A program made the translations under genes and the position numbers. A stretch of 64,000 nt of DNA. It comes from Phascolarctos cinereus (Eukaryota > Chordata > Mammalia > Diprotodontia > Phascolarctidae). The notes beneath the pieces are model-generated. The model did not search any database, was not told where the DNA came from, and worked only from the letters and a program-made list of their open reading frames with translations. The stretch is from NCBI RefSeq assembly GCF_002099425.1, contig NW_018343990.1, positions 1-64,000 of the forward strand, written 5' to 3'. This document shows, piece by piece, positions 32,340 through 43,917 of the stretch (position 1 is the first letter of the stretch; each line of letters begins with the position of its first letter).

Positions 32340-33090
32340 ACATGTGGCATTAGTGCTCCTCCCCAAAGGAAGTCATCAACTCCCCTTAAAAGCAATCACA
32401 TTCACAAGGCTCAAATCTCAAAATAGACATATTTATAAATTAAAAGATACCAAAAAGGATTCACATTTAAGCTCATAGAATCAAGAGAACTTTTCATACA
32501 TCCAAAGGGACCTGTATAATATATTCTGTCCTAGGTTGGGCCACCACATCAAGGTAAGAGGTGAGGGTCTGTTCCTCTAAGGTAGCATATTCCTCTGAAG
32601 TTGCTTTGTCTGAGCATCTGTTCTGCTTATAGGTCTCCTCTAGGCATTGCTCCCTCACTGGACTTCACTGCTGTGCTACAGCTCCACAAGCAGGTATTAT
32701 GGGTCTTGATACCTTCTCTCCCTCCTAGTCCTCTCTCAGATTGCATTATACACATCTGCTTTGCTGCTATCCACGGTTTTGTTCTCCTTCAACAGAAGGT
32801 ATTCATTACCTCTTCTCCAGGTGAGCATTCTTCTAGCAGTTAGCCTGTGTAGGGCTTTCCCTAGCACCTTTGCAGAAAGATATTTTAAACTTTTCTTCCT
32901 TCATTTTTTCTCCTCTGAAATAGAGTAGTTCTATGACAAAAATTGTTACTTTCCTCCTGGCTTTGGAGGGAAGGGGGCACCTAAGTATTATACAAGACCA
33001 AAAGTGTCACTGGACCTGGGATTTCAATGATGTGGGGGATTCCTGATAAGGAAACTCCCTCTCTCAATGTAGATCAGCAATCCTTCCACA
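32340..33090. other. Single-copy DNA, nothing recognised
   Basis: The 80-codon frame at 32601-32843 has no domain or convincing splice context. No repeat recognised. Confidence 0.4.
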
Positions 33091-33091
33091 A

Positions 33092-33218
33092 CTTAAAATA
33101 TGAGAGTTTTGAGGTTAAGTAACTTGCCAGGATCACACAGACAAAAAGCATCCTATATAGACTTTGAGCCCAGGTCTTCCTGACTCAAAGGTCAACTCTA
33201 TCACTATAAATGGTATTC
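33092..33218 (-). repeat. MIR-type SINE fragment, antisense
   Basis: gaggttaagtaacttgccag, gatcacacagacaaaaagca, gagcccaggtcttcctgact and caactctatcactata. Confidence 0.75.
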
Positions 33219-33394
33219 TTCTTTTAATACCATCAAGATCTGATTAGCTTCATTGAAAGCCATAAGAGACCCTATGTTTTCAATCCACTAGGACTCACAG
33301 GTTTTTTCCTTGTAAACTGATTTCTAGTCACCTCTGCCCCTACCCTATGCTTGGCTCTGAACATGGAGCCTGAAAGTTTGTATCTTAATTTTAA

Positions 33395-33606
33395 CATGCC
33401 AAAGTGCTTTTCTATCTATGATCAAATTATGTCCTCATAAAATCCTTTATATAAGTGAAACAGGAGTTAATCCCATTTTAGATGGGCAAAGCTGAGGCCC
33501 AGCAAAGGTATGTAAATTGCTAAAATTAATTCTGCTAGACAATGGCAAAGCTAGCCTGGAATTGAGAGTTAGTTTCCTGATTCCCTGGGTAATATTCTTG
33601 CCACAA
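33395..33606 (-). repeat. MIR SINE, antisense
   Basis: tgccaaagtgcttttctatc, aattatgtcctcataaaatc, attttagatgggcaaagctg, gctagcctggaattgagagt and tgattccctgggtaatattc. Confidence 0.75.
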
Positions 33607-33764
33607 ATACATATCATTTTTTTTGTTCCTAGAAAATAGTCTCAATTTATCCTTCCACATTCAAGACCAGAACCACTGGTAAAGAAAATGAAATATAAAC
33701 AGTTTAGTTTGGTATACTCAGCACTGGAATGTAAATCTCAAACTTCAAGTTATTTATTCTGGCT

Positions 33765-33998
33765 AAATCAATCACCTCTCTCTGATTCACCTCTAAAATC
33801 TGAGTAATAATGACAACAAACAGTATAAAGAGAGCTGGCTATAAAGAAAGGAGATCTGAATTCAAATCCCAACTCTATCCCTTACTACCTGAAGCTGGGC
33901 AAAGTCACAACTTCTCTGGACTTCAGATGCTCTTATGTGAAAAGTGATAGGTTTTGGCCACATGCCCTGGAAAGTCTTTAAATCTATAATCCTGTGGC
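33765..33998 (+). repeat. MIR fragment then MIR/THER-type SINE, both sense
   Basis: 33765-33815 is a short sense MIR core scrap. 33822-33998 is a longer copy: ctgaattcaaatcccaactc (B-box-like), ctacctgaagctgggcaaag, ctctggacttcagatgctct, then the tail tttaaatctataatcctgtg. Confidence 0.75.
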
Positions 33999-33999
33999 C

Positions 34000-34755
34000 T
34001 CACTAGGGTGTCATAAAGCTACAATTAGACAGCAGATATAAAATCTCCTCCTATGTGTCAGTAACAGAGAAATTCAAGGCATAAGATAAAATAATTATAC
34101 TGTATATCAACTGCTTATCAATAAGGAAGACAAGAAGTTTCTGCTTTATGCCATGTCTGAGTCATACAACAACATAAGCTCAGGAAAACTACAATTTTGT
34201 TCAAGCTAGATACAGTTATCCAGTTACTGTGGCATAAACAGGTGGTATGTGAATTATTCCATCTACTTCCTCCACCATCCTCTCTCAGATGAAATTGTCA
34301 AGAACAAAGTTGGAGTTTTCATTCGCAGACCCTTTTCCCTTCTAGTCAGAAGTGCTGGTTTCACACAATGAATTGCTTTTCATATCATTCTTGAGTGCTG
34401 GGTGGTCTCTCACAAAATATGCTAACAAAATAAGACCAAGTCTAGAGACCTGTCATTCCTGTCCGAGCAGGTGGCAGATCCCAGAAGGTCAGAAATACGC
34501 CATTGTCTCACTGACATTAGACTGTCAAAGCCCATTTCCTATAGCTCCATAGCTAGGAGTAGTAAAAGTTAGCATACGAGTATTGGAAATAGGGCTAAAA
34601 AAAAAAAGAAGAAGCTATCCTTTGCAGTCGAAAGATCAGTTATAAGATGAATAAAAAAAAGGACTAGCTTTTTATATAGCAATTCGATAATAAGAAATTT
34701 GTGAACAGGGATTTGCTGTTAGCTTAGCTTCAAGTTTTAGCTGTTATATATTAAT
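34000..34755. other. Single-copy DNA, nothing recognised
   Basis: No repeat or gene recognised, apart from a poly-A run near 34598. The 66-codon frame at 34352-34552 has no domain. Confidence 0.4.
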
Positions 34756-34757
34756 TA

Positions 34758-34852
34758 TAAACCAGCCAGTCAATCCTTTAATCTTTCTGGGCCTCAGTTT
34801 CCAAGAGCTAGACCAGGTGACCTCTGTGGTCCATTCTAGCTGTAGGCCATGT
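34758..34852 (+). repeat. MIR/THER-type SINE 3' part, sense
   Basis: aatctttctgggcctcagtt, tccaagagctagaccaggtg, acctctgtggtccattctag. Confidence 0.75.
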
Positions 34853-35024
34853 TTTTGCCATTCACCTTGTCAGTGCTGCACCCTCTAAACCAGAACTCCC
34901 GAGACCATCCCTTGGACAAGTTTAAACTACTGAGTTTGGACCTCCTGCCCTAGGAGCCCATTGTCCTGATTGGCAAGTCTACTCTATTTAGGCAGCCCCA
35001 GATCCAATCAGATTCACCTCAATC

Positions 35025-35135
35025 TTTTCTATTTTCTCACTTGGGTATTTGTATACCCATCATTTAGCACAGAGTCTAGCATATCATAATTCCTCAAATG
35101 CTTTTCAATTCATGCATTCATTCATTTCTATGATT
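35025..35135 (+). repeat. L2 3' end, sense
   Basis: acttgggtatttgtataccc, atcatttagcacagagtcta, gcatatcataattcctcaaa, then an ATTC-rich end. Confidence 0.65.
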
Positions 35136-35160
35136 TCAATAACATTAAAAGGCTTAACAT

Positions 35161-35186
35161 GTGTGTGTGTATGTGTATACATATAT

Positions 35187-35232
<46 letters not shown>
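35161..35232. repeat. (TG)n and (GATA)n microsatellite
   Basis: TG run at about 35160-35176, then about eleven TAGA units at 35187-35232. Confidence 0.97.
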
Positions 35233-35287
35233 TAAGCTCAAGAGTTCAAATAAATATCCTTCAATACTTTTCAGCCTTACAATCCCA

Positions 35288-35515
35288 ATACTCACATTGA
35301 TACAGCATCTTAAGGATTATGAGACACTTTCTTCAAATGACCTTCTATGAAGTTCTTAGGTTCTATGAATAATATCATTCCCATTTTATAGCCAAGCAAA
35401 CTGAATCTTTGAGAAGTCAAATGACTTGTCCATGGTCACTGAGCTAGTAAGTGTTGGAGCTTGGATTTGAACTCAGTTCTCCTGGCTCTAGGTCAAACAC
35501 TCTTTCTTTTCTTCA
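35288..35515 (-). repeat. MIR SINE, antisense, near full length
   Basis: Tail atacagcatcttaaggatta, catttgaa-like tail text, cattcccattttatagccaa, gtccatggtcactgagctag, tttgaactcagttctcctgg and aaacactctttctttt. Confidence 0.85.
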
Positions 35516-35523
35516 TCTCTACC

Positions 35524-35688
35524 ATGAATCATGGGATTTCAGAGCTTAAAAGGGCTACAGAGTATACCTAATCTTACACTATCTTTTTATAGATGAGGAA
35601 AGAGAACTTAAGAAACAAAATGCCTTACCTCAGGTCACAGAGCTACTTAGTGGTATTTTGTCTCACTTCCAGTCCAATGTTGTTCCTA
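35524..35688 (-). repeat. MIR3-like SINE, antisense
   Basis: tgaatcatgggatttcagag, agtatacctaatcttacact, tatagatgaggaaagagaac and tcaggtcacagagctactta. Confidence 0.8.
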
Positions 35689-35689
35689 T

Positions 35690-37110
35690 ATTGTCTGTGA
35701 ATTTTTTTAATCAAGCTAACAATAAATATTAGAAATCACTACCTTAACAATTATTCTTTTTCATTTCTTTAACCTTTTTCTTTGAAAGTTTCCTCATATT
35801 TAACAGGTAAAATTAGCATCACTCACAATGTGCCAAGAAGAAACTATTACTCATCTACAGTTGGTGCCTACTTGGTAGGATTCATTGATAAACATTTGTA
35901 CTTCAATGTTTCAATTTTCCCCTACTTCACCCACACAGGGCATTGGTAGCAAATAGCTATATATTTTTCTTTTATCACTTCCTTGCCCTTTGTGTGAAGA
36001 TAAGAGAAGCAGAGGAGAGGAGGGTAAAGGGAAGGGAATTGATGTATATAAAAAGAGTATAGAACATGGCAATGGTAGAAGAGTCCACCATTGAGTTTCA
36101 TTTCCATCATTTCTCATGATATCCTAAACTCAAGCCACGGGCACATGGGAGAAAAGCAGAAAGTCAGTTTCCTAGGAGACAGTATGGCCCAGGGGGTGAT
36201 ACTACTGAAAGAAGAAAAAAAGAAATATGGAGAAGGACAGCATGAGGGGTGAGGAAAGAGGAACAGATGCAACCAAGAATGTCCCAAGAGCAAAAGCAAC
36301 AGCTTTGGCTGTCGAGCTGGTGGCAGAACATTCCCCAGGCACATGGAGCAAAGAGAGGTAATATCCTGGCTATAGCATTATGGAGCCTAATAGGCAATTG
36401 GAACAGAAATACTGATGGTACCTCTACTAAAGCTTCCAGCCTTCCATTCCATGTTCAGAAAGATTCAATCAAGGCTATTATTAGTATCATAAGTGTTTGG
36501 AAGAGTTTGAGACCCAAATTATTTTGGGAAGAAAAAAGATGACACATTTTGTAATTTCTACCCTGAATATTTTTCTATGTTTTTATAAGCCTTAGCTTGC
36601 TAGCAGATGGAGAACCGAATACCCTAGATGTGCTAACTTCAGAAGTTCACCAAGTTATCTGGGTTGGGGCAATGGGAGCCATAGAGGTTATTAATTATTG
36701 AGAATCCCCACAACACAAACTTGGACCGTCATGCTAGAGGAGACTTTCTGATAAACTGGGTCACATTTTGAAAAGCAAGATTTATCCTAGAGCAGACTCA
36801 GGGATGCCAAGAATTAAAAATGAAATTGTGGCACAAAAGAGAAGAAACGTCACAATGAATTGAATGTAAACTCCCCCACTGATATAAGACCCTTGTATAC
36901 TTTGATGCTAGAATACATATCAACACTTTAAAAATGCCTGTCACTCCTGTCCCCTCCCAGCCACATCTTGGCCACCTATTCAGAGGGGCCATATGCCTTG
37001 TGTCAAGAAACTATACAATTAGCTCTTCAAAAGCTTCATGCTATTTCTGTGTGTTAGATCTAGAAATGAGTCCATTATAAAACATCGGAGTACAGAAATA
37101 TTTCATTTTG
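35690..37110. other. Single-copy DNA, nothing recognised
   Basis: About 1.4 kb without recognised repeats. Overlapping frames at 35911-36542 on both strands arise from purine/pyrimidine-rich sequence and carry no domain. No convincing exon. Confidence 0.4.
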
Positions 37111-37114
37111 ACAT

Positions 37115-37368
37115 TAATAATGATAATAATACATAATTTGTCTTTGATTCCAATTGCCATAAACAACTTTTTTCAGAGATTGTCTTTTTCCTAATACCCC
37201 TGTGAGGTAAATAGTAAGATGTTATTACCTCCATTTTACAGAAGGAACAAAAGACAGCAGGGTTTCATAACTCAATCAAGGTCATAAAATGTTTCTGCTG
37301 AACTGTAACTAGCTCAGTTCCTGACTCCCAACTGAGTTACCCATCCACAAAGCTACCATGCCTGTACT
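37115..37368 (-). repeat. MIR SINE, antisense, near full length
   Basis: ATAATAATA-type tail, ctaatacccctgtgaggtaa, acctccattttacagaagga, tcaatcaaggtcataaaatg, ctcagttcctgactcccaac and ccacaaagctaccatgcc. Confidence 0.8.
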
Positions 37369-37379
37369 TTTACTCTTCA

Positions 37380-38330
37380 TTGATATTTATTCATTCACTT
37401 TGCAAAACAATAGGGAAAAAAAAAGGCCTTTTCTGGTCAGTAGCCTTAGGCTCTTCTTGGTAATGTAAATGAATTTCTATTAAATGCTCTGCCTTCAGGT
37501 TGGCATTCTATTCTGGGCGCATTTTACCAAAACACTTTTACTGATATTGGCCACCATGATTTATGGCAAAGGTAAAGTCCAAGGTAACAAAAACAAAAAC
37601 ACTATGAGACTCACTGGGCTGTGTGTGTGTGTGTTTTTTTTAAAGTAATAATCATTGGCTAAAAACTCAATATTGAAGGGCCTATCAATGTATCACCTAT
37701 CACAACTCTTAGCCTAAATCCATGAACCAAGTTTTCTATTTGACCCACACTGTACCTCTGTGAGAGAGCTTCTGCAAGATGGTCCTTAGATGCTCAAGAA
37801 CTGGGGGTGAAACTTCATATTGGTATATGTCCATCAAAGGCTCCTGCTGCTGGCATCTTCCAAACACTCCATCTGTGGGGGGAAAGGAGGTAGCAGAGGG
37901 AGGGAAGAAAGAGAAAAAGACATTTCATTTACTGAAAGGAAGAAACATATACTTACACGTGCATTATATCTAATTATAGATGGTAATAAGGCTTTGGAAT
38001 CTGGCTTTAAAAAGTCATCAAAGAACAATTAGCATTCTGAAGTGGTTAGGAGACTCTTTAAAAATAAAATAATACAATAATATGTCATAGAAAGCATGAA
38101 GTTGAAAAAGAAAATACAATTTACTAATGCATTAAGATGTGACTTTTTTTTTAAACCTCTCCCACCTTCATTTTGCTTTCTTTCTTCCTCTCCCCATTCT
38201 TTTTGTAATTTCCTTTCTCTGGCTTTCTTTCTTTTTTGTTAATGTGAGTTTTCACTTTCTGACAATTTGGTAACAAAAAAAAAAAAAAAGAAAGAAAAAG
38301 CAATACCATCCAGCGCCTGCATCTCAAATG
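37380..38330. other. Repeat-poor single-copy DNA leading into the candidate enhancer
   Basis: No transposon text is recognised, apart from a short TG run at 37619-37632 and an A run at 38276-38290. Text such as attttaccaaaacactttta and tcatcaaagaacaattagca gives it a conserved look. Confidence 0.3.
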
Positions 38331-39110
38331 AAAAGCAGAGCACCCAGAAAATATAAATATTAATTTGCAGAAGCCATGAGGATTTGTTGAAATATTTTTA
38401 ATGCATACACTGTGTGTTAGGCTCTAGTAAATGAGGGCTGAATCAGTAATGGCCAGTGAAGGCTTATTCAAGTAGGCTTTCTAATGAATGCAATAAAAGA
38501 GAGCTGCTCACGGAACAATGAGATATTAATGGGGCCTAATTTATTTAGCTCTATTCCATTTGTCTAAAATGACAGACTCTTCTCATCAACGTCCTTTCAA
38601 ACCACACCTTCTAATTAATTTAGGCCCTAATTAGTCTTTATTTGGCGAATTGTTCATTTGGAGACAAGCTTCCTGTGGGGGGTTCAAACATTCAAATTAC
38701 CTTCCTTTCTTGCACACAAAAGGCTAATTCAGTGACTAGGTGCTTCACACACAGCTCGGCCATCTGCAGTGTTAGGTCTTGGGTGGGAAGGGAGGGGGGA
38801 AAATGGTTTCCTTTTATTGTTCACCCTAGTTTTACTACATACAGTGTAGCCAAAGAAAGCCATTCAAACGCAACAAGTTTAATTAGCAGAAACACATTCT
38901 GCCTAGTGCCAGGTTGACTCAGTAATTACTGGTCTAATATCACATATATGCTCAAGACCAAGGCTCCACCTGATTAGCAGAAAATAGCCTTAAGTACTGC
39001 AAGCATCTCATTGATTTCTATGGGACTTTGCCGAGCCTAAAGAATATGGGAAGACAACTGGCCCAGCTGCTCAAAGAAGGCAGACAATGGTCATGCAATA
39101 GATGATAAAC
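38331..39110. promoter_or_regulatory. Candidate conserved non-coding element / enhancer
   Basis: The most repeat-poor block in the window. Exact TAATTA homeodomain cores lie at 38612-38617, 38628-38633, 38880-38885 and 38923-38928, with further TAAT cores near 38527 and 38540. The pair at 38612/38628 is 16 bases apart. A TGACTCAG (AP-1/MAF-like) sits at 38915, just before the last TAATTA. The 91-codon plus frame 38642-38917 shows no domain and is probably chance. The role is inferred from texture. Conservation was not tested. Confidence 0.35.
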
Positions 39111-39228
39111 CTAGCACCATTTCCTTTTTCTATGCAGGGTTACACAGAATTGTGCAATTCATACAACTACCTCATTGAAATTAATGCAACAGCTAAATAA
39201 AAACAGAATATTGGCCCATAGTACTTGG

Positions 39229-39239
39229 AGAGAGAGAAG

Positions 39240-39297
<58 letters not shown>
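39229..39297. repeat. (GA)n microsatellite
   Basis: About 30 GA units with one AAGGGG interruption near 39237. The Ser/Leu-rich minus-strand frame is an artefact. Confidence 0.97.
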
Positions 39298-39298
<1 letters not shown>

Positions 39299-39299
39299 A

Positions 39300-40040
39300 G
39301 TGCACAGGGCCTCTTTTTCTCCCCATTCTGTAGTGAGCTGCACAGCCTGGTAAGCATGTATAGACAAAATTAATTTCTTAGTTGGGTTCCTCCCCCACCC
39401 CACCCTTTGTATAGGAAAGAACTAATCTATAGGTGTGTTTAAATATATGTATGCATGTTCTTGTTAGAAACAACTTAAATTGCACCAAAATATTTGAATT
39501 TATTTTCCCAGATAAGAGAGATAATAACTGATGATTTTATAATGCTTTGGGCTTTCAAAAAAATAGTTTTTCCTTGTGATTACTATCAAAGGCTTGCTCC
39601 GTGAAGCACCTTTCAATTTAAACCAGTCTACCCTAATGATCCAGTCACTTATTTAAGCCTGGTGCCACATGAATCAGCCTAGAAACTGGATCAAAATTAC
39701 CATGCATCTAGTATGTCCAATAGTCATGGGATGAATCAGAGTATCAACGTTGTTTTAAAAAAATGAACAAAAAAAGTGGGAAGAAATATGGCTGCTATTT
39801 TGAAACACATTCCCTCATCCCATCGAAGAACTTTTTTCAAAGGAACCATTCCAGACCATCACAATTTGTTTACCAAAACATATAAAGTATCTGATAATTA
39901 ATCCACCACTTTTGGTTTCTCCAACTCTGACTATGCCACTGTGACCTTGGTTGCTTTATATAATGCAGTGAATATGTCTGGGGGGTGGGGGGGAAGGTTA
40001 TTGGATTTCTAATAACTATCTGCTAAAGCATGAATGGGGA
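39300..40040. other. Single-copy DNA, nothing recognised
   Basis: No repeat or gene recognised. A G-rich run lies at about 39977-39993. Confidence 0.4.
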
Positions 40041-40043
40041 GGT

Positions 40044-40283
40044 AAGACAGGTGGCTCAGGGAAAAGAGCAATGAGGCTGGAATCAGGAAGACCCAAGTTC
40101 AAATTTGGCCTCAGACGCTTACTAGCTGTGTGACTCTAAGAAAGTCACTTAACCTCTGGTTGTCTTAATCCACTGGAGAAGGAAATGACGAACCACTCTA
40201 GTATCTTTGCCAAGAAAATCCTATGGACATTAATTGTCCATGTGGTCATGAAGAATTGGACATGATTGAACAACAACAAAGAA
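40044..40283 (+). repeat. Marsupial tRNA-derived SINE (long form), sense, full length
   Basis: Head acaggtggctcagggaaaag, caagttcaaatttggcctca, ctagctgtgtgactctaaga, ggagaaggaaatgacgaacc, tatctttgccaagaaaatcc and gacatgattgaacaacaaca. tgaatgg occurs just before (40031) and at about 40284, a possible short target duplication. Confidence 0.92.
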
Positions 40284-40499
40284 TGAATGGAAATAAACAA
40301 ATATATCATGCATTTTTCATTCTTTAAAAAAAAATGTGTAACAAAAAAGCTGATGAATCAGACTTGTATTAGAGAAATAGTCATTCTCCAAAGAATGTCA
40401 TCAATTTTATAAGGCCTGTCATGAAATTTTGGATTGTTATGCTATACCAAGGCTAGGGATTGGGGTAAGGTGATTTCATTCATATAGGAAAAGTCTTCT

Positions 40500-40725
40500 A
40501 GGTGATATTATCATTTACCTATTCTCCCGTGCCTGAAAACTTCATGTTTTCTCTGACTTTTCCTTCTCTTTCTCCTCTCACATGCAGTCACTTGCCAAGT
40601 CCTGTGATTCCAATTCCTAAAATATCTTGTATCTGTTCATCTCTATTTTATTTCCATTGCTACCACCCTAGTAAATACCCTCCTTATCATGTCCCCATAG
40701 TCAACGGCCTCTACCAATGTAGGTC
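40500..40725 (+). repeat. L2 LINE ORF2 fragment, sense
   Basis: Fits the L2 ORF2 C-terminal region at DNA level: tcacttgccaagtcctgtga, ttccaattcctaaaatatct, ccattgctaccaccctagta and taccctccttatcatgtccc. The local 109-codon frame is a remnant and has no other domain. Confidence 0.6.
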
Positions 40726-40729
40726 AGGA

Positions 40730-40888
40730 CCTTCTCTACAACATATTATCTTAGCGAATTGCCTAGAGACCAGAGAAGTTGAGTCACTTGCTCAGGGTCA
40801 AACATCTTGCATGTGTAAGAGAGGGTTGTGAAAATAGGTCCTCTTGGCTTTGAGACTGGCTCTCTATCCACTATGCCATGCTTTATCC
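40730..40888 (-). repeat. MIR/THER-type SINE, antisense
   Basis: agagaagttgagtcacttgc, tcagggtcaaacatcttgca, ataggtcctcttggctttga and gctctctatccactatgcca. Confidence 0.8.
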
Positions 40889-41199
40889 AATGCCATCACA
40901 GATCAAGAAAAATTTGTAATTAGTTTTATATAATGTAAATTTTACTTAGTCTGCATAGTATGACAGTCACAAAATTAACAAAATTTAACTATTACCTATA
41001 TTCACTAACTTCAAAATATATCAACCTTTGAACTTGAAAAGATCTTTCAACAAAGCTAGTTCTTCTTATTGAAGGAAAACTGCAAGAATATGAGTCTCCT
41101 GATGCTTCATCCTATTGCTAATTTAAACATTCAGTGTTCCACAATTTCTCATGGCAAAGCATACTGTTCCATGAGCAAAAAAAAGGGTTGAGAACTACT

Positions 41200-42250
41200 A
41201 CCCTATACCCACATTTCCAATTGCCTACAGGCTCTCCTTCTGGATGCCCCACCTGAACCTCAAACTCAGCTTGCCCAGAATTCAACTATTACCACTGTAG
41301 GAAACCTGTTCTTCCTTCTGACTACTTGATTCCCATCATTACTATCATTCACCCACTCCCTTTTATCTGAAGCCTTGATGTTTTCTTTGAATTTCGCCCT
41401 CTTTTGCCTCTCATATCCAATCTTTTACCAAATGTTGTTAATTCCATCACCCATAAACTCTCATATTTGTCAGCCTCCTCCCTTTACCATAACTACAACC
41501 ACAGTAAAAGTGCTCATTACCAGTTGCCCAGAGGCAGTTGCTTCTTAACTGGTCATAGGATCATACATTTAGACTAGACAGTATTTCAGAAGCCATCTAA
41601 ATAAACCCCCTTATTTTACAGATGAAGAAACTGAAGCAAGAATGGCTACTGATGAGGAGGAGGAGGATGGTTAACACTTATTAAGGTCTACAAAGTTCTT
41701 TACATATTTTAGCATCTTCAGTTCATTGACTTGCCAGAGATCACAAAGGCATCAAGTAGTAAAGGAAAGAAAAACACAGGTGCTCTGAATCCAGTCAATT
41801 CTGTTTCCTTTATGTACTTGTGCCCCTCCAAATCATCCATTCAGGCTGATTCCAGATCTTCCTTATGTAAAGATCTGGTCAGGCTATTTCACCCACTCAA
41901 AAACCCTTTACTTGCTCACTATTGCCTACTGGCCAAAATTCCCCTTTCCTCCAGGCTTCTACAATCTGGTCCCTCCCCACAATAAACTATTCCCCTCTCC
42001 ATAATCTGTGTTCCCACCAAACAGCACTAATTGTCATCTGCTGCCCTTATCCTTCCCTTTCCTACCTCTCTGCTTTTGTTTCTGCTGTTCCTTCTGCCTA
42101 AAGGTCTTACTTTCCCATCCCTTTACAAATTCCTTCCTCTCTTAACATCAGACTCAGAAATCAACTCTTCCAGAAGATTTCTCTGATTCCTAAAGTGTGT
42201 AAGAACATTTCTCTTCTTGGACTTCATGTAGAACTTTGCTCAAGCTTCTC
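41200..42250 (+). repeat. L2 LINE (ORF2 end to 3' region), sense, broken by SINE fragments
   Basis: 41200-41540 and 41810-42250 are collinear with the L2 ORF2 C-terminal region and 3' UTR: ccacctgaacctcaaactca, ctcatatccaatcttttacc, then actcaaaaaccctttacttg, ctgttccttctgcctaaagg and atcaactcttccagaagatt. The interruption at 41545-41810 is SINE-derived. No long open frame. The longest L2 remnant in the window. Confidence 0.75.
41545..41810 (-). repeat. MIR3-like and MIR fragments, antisense, inside L2
   Basis: 41545-41645: taggatcatacatttagact, cagaagccatctaaataaac and ttttacagatgaagaaactg (MIR3-like). 41660-41810: ggttaacacttattaaggtc, cttgccagagatcacaaagg and tctgaatccagtcaattctg (MIR). 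Confidence 0.7.
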
Positions 42251-42428
42251 ATATACTTTTCTCATATATATTATGAGAATATAATATTCTCATATCATAG
42301 TTATTTAGGGTTGTACCAACTTAGTGTATCTCACATTACAATGATCTGCACAGATCTTAATCAGTAACTTAGTTTCAATGTGCTTAGTAGAACAGTCTCT
42401 GAAAGTCTGATTTGAAGTGTTCAGCATT

Positions 42429-42682
42429 GGTAGCTAGGTGGCACAGTAGATAGAATACTGGGCCTGGAGTCAGGAAAACCTGAGTTCAAATCCAATCTCA
42501 GACACTTACTTATTTTATAACCCAGTCAAACCACCTAGTCTCTGTTTTGCCTCAGTTTACTCAACTATAAAATAAGGGTAATAAAAGCACTTACCTTCCA
42601 GGGTTGTTGTGAGGATCAAATGAGATAATATTTGCAAAAAAAGGTTAGCGCAGTGCCTGGCACATAAGTACTATATAAAGGT
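42429..42682 (+). repeat. MIR-tailed marsupial SINE, sense, full length
   Basis: tagctaggtggcacagtaga, gagttcaaatccaatctcag, agtttactcaactataaaat, cttccagggttgttgtgagg and cagtgcctggcacataagta. Marsupial-type head joined to a MIR-type tail. Confidence 0.9.
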
Positions 42683-42689
42683 TTATTCT

Positions 42690-42850
42690 CTTTCCCTTCT
42701 CTCTCCTGGAAGAGGTGGCATTTGAGCAGAGTCTTAAAGGAAGCCAGAGACTGTAAGAGTCAGAGGTTGGGAGGAAGAGCATTCCAGGCAAGAGGGAAAG
42801 TCAATCCAGAGGTACTGAGAAGGGAAATGAAGTGCTGTATACAAGAAACA
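42690..42850 (-). repeat. L2 fragment, antisense
   Basis: ggaagaggtggcatttgagc, agagtcttaaaggaagccag, ggaagagcattccaggcaag, then ccagaggtactgagaaggga. The start of the 122-codon frame 42722-43090 lies here, so that frame is not a gene. Confidence 0.85.
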
Positions 42851-42964
42851 GCAGAGTTCTTTCTGCTCTACCAAATTTCCCTGGTACACAGCACTTCCCC
42901 CTTCTCCCTTTACCATTACCTACATGGAAAAAGAAACCTTCCTTCACCTCTCCCTAGTCCTTTT

Positions 42965-43150
42965 GACCAGGGAGGCACAGTGAAAAAAAAATGGTGGATT
43001 TCACCATTGGAGTCCTACCTCTCACTGGGATTATGTAACATTGTATACCATTTAGCCTCTCAGCCCTCAGTTTCCTCACCCATAAAATGAGGGTATTACA
43101 TTTGATGACATCTAGAGTCCTTTCTAGCTCTGAATCTATGTTCTTATGAT
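42965..43150 (+). repeat. MIR/THER-type SINE, sense
   Basis: agggaggcacagtgaaaaaa, ccctcagtttcctcacccat, gatgacatctagagtccttt and ctagctctgaatctatgttc. The head is diverged. Confidence 0.75.
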
Positions 43151-43910
43151 AGCGCCATTATTAAGAGGCAAAGAAACTCCTAACTCATTTTTTGCTCAGA
43201 CATCTCTAGCCTACAGCATGCATCTCAAACTCCTAATGAATTATTTGAATTTGCTCCTTAATATAGAACACATCCCTAACTGCCTTCTACCACTCACTGC
43301 TAGAAAAATCCGTGTCCTCAACAGTTGGCACCTATATAATTCTTGGAATCAAAAGGTCCTATATTCTTTATAAGGCCCTTTACTACTTTATCAATTCATT
43401 CTGTGTGTGCATGTGCGTGTACACAAAGAGAGAGAATCTTTATAGATATCTATATTTATCTATCTATAGATACATATTTTGAAGGGCTCAGCTCAGGAAA
43501 TACAACCTAAAACTGTAAGAGCTCAGCCCCAAAGTATAAGGCTTGAAATCCTGGGAGTCATAGAAAAATAGAGTGGTGTTTCCTTGGTTACAGTGAAATG
43601 GCTATCTACACAGGGCAGGTGAGACAATAAAATCTCAGAGGTAACCCTGTCTCCCCCAACCTTCAATCTTCTCCACCAAGCCTGCTCTTAAGAAGCCAGC
43701 AAACAGATCACACCAATGATTAACTTGAGCTCCACCTTTTTCTTTATGTATGCAGTTACCACTGATCCACAATCCATACACCCCGAATACAAATCCTTGC
43801 AGAATTTAACATTTTAAAAAATAATCACCAACTTTTTTTCATTAGCAATGATGCCAAGAATAAGCAGTTACCATGCTTCACCTTGGGATATGTATTTGAA
43901 CGCTTGAATT
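43151..43910. other. Single-copy DNA, nothing certain
   Basis: 43170-43400 has a pyrimidine-rich, L2-like texture (agcatgcatctcaaactcct), but I cannot align it. A TATC-rich patch lies at 43441-43472. No gene recognised. Confidence 0.35.
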
Positions 43911-43917
43911 CTGGAGT

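Noticed and set aside
36249-36542. 97-codon plus-strand frame with Gln/Glu-rich start
   Set aside because: No recognisable domain, and the opposite strand is equally open in two frames. No acceptor or donor that I would trust.
42722-43090. 122-codon plus-strand frame
   Set aside because: It begins in antisense L2 and ends in a THER-type SINE.
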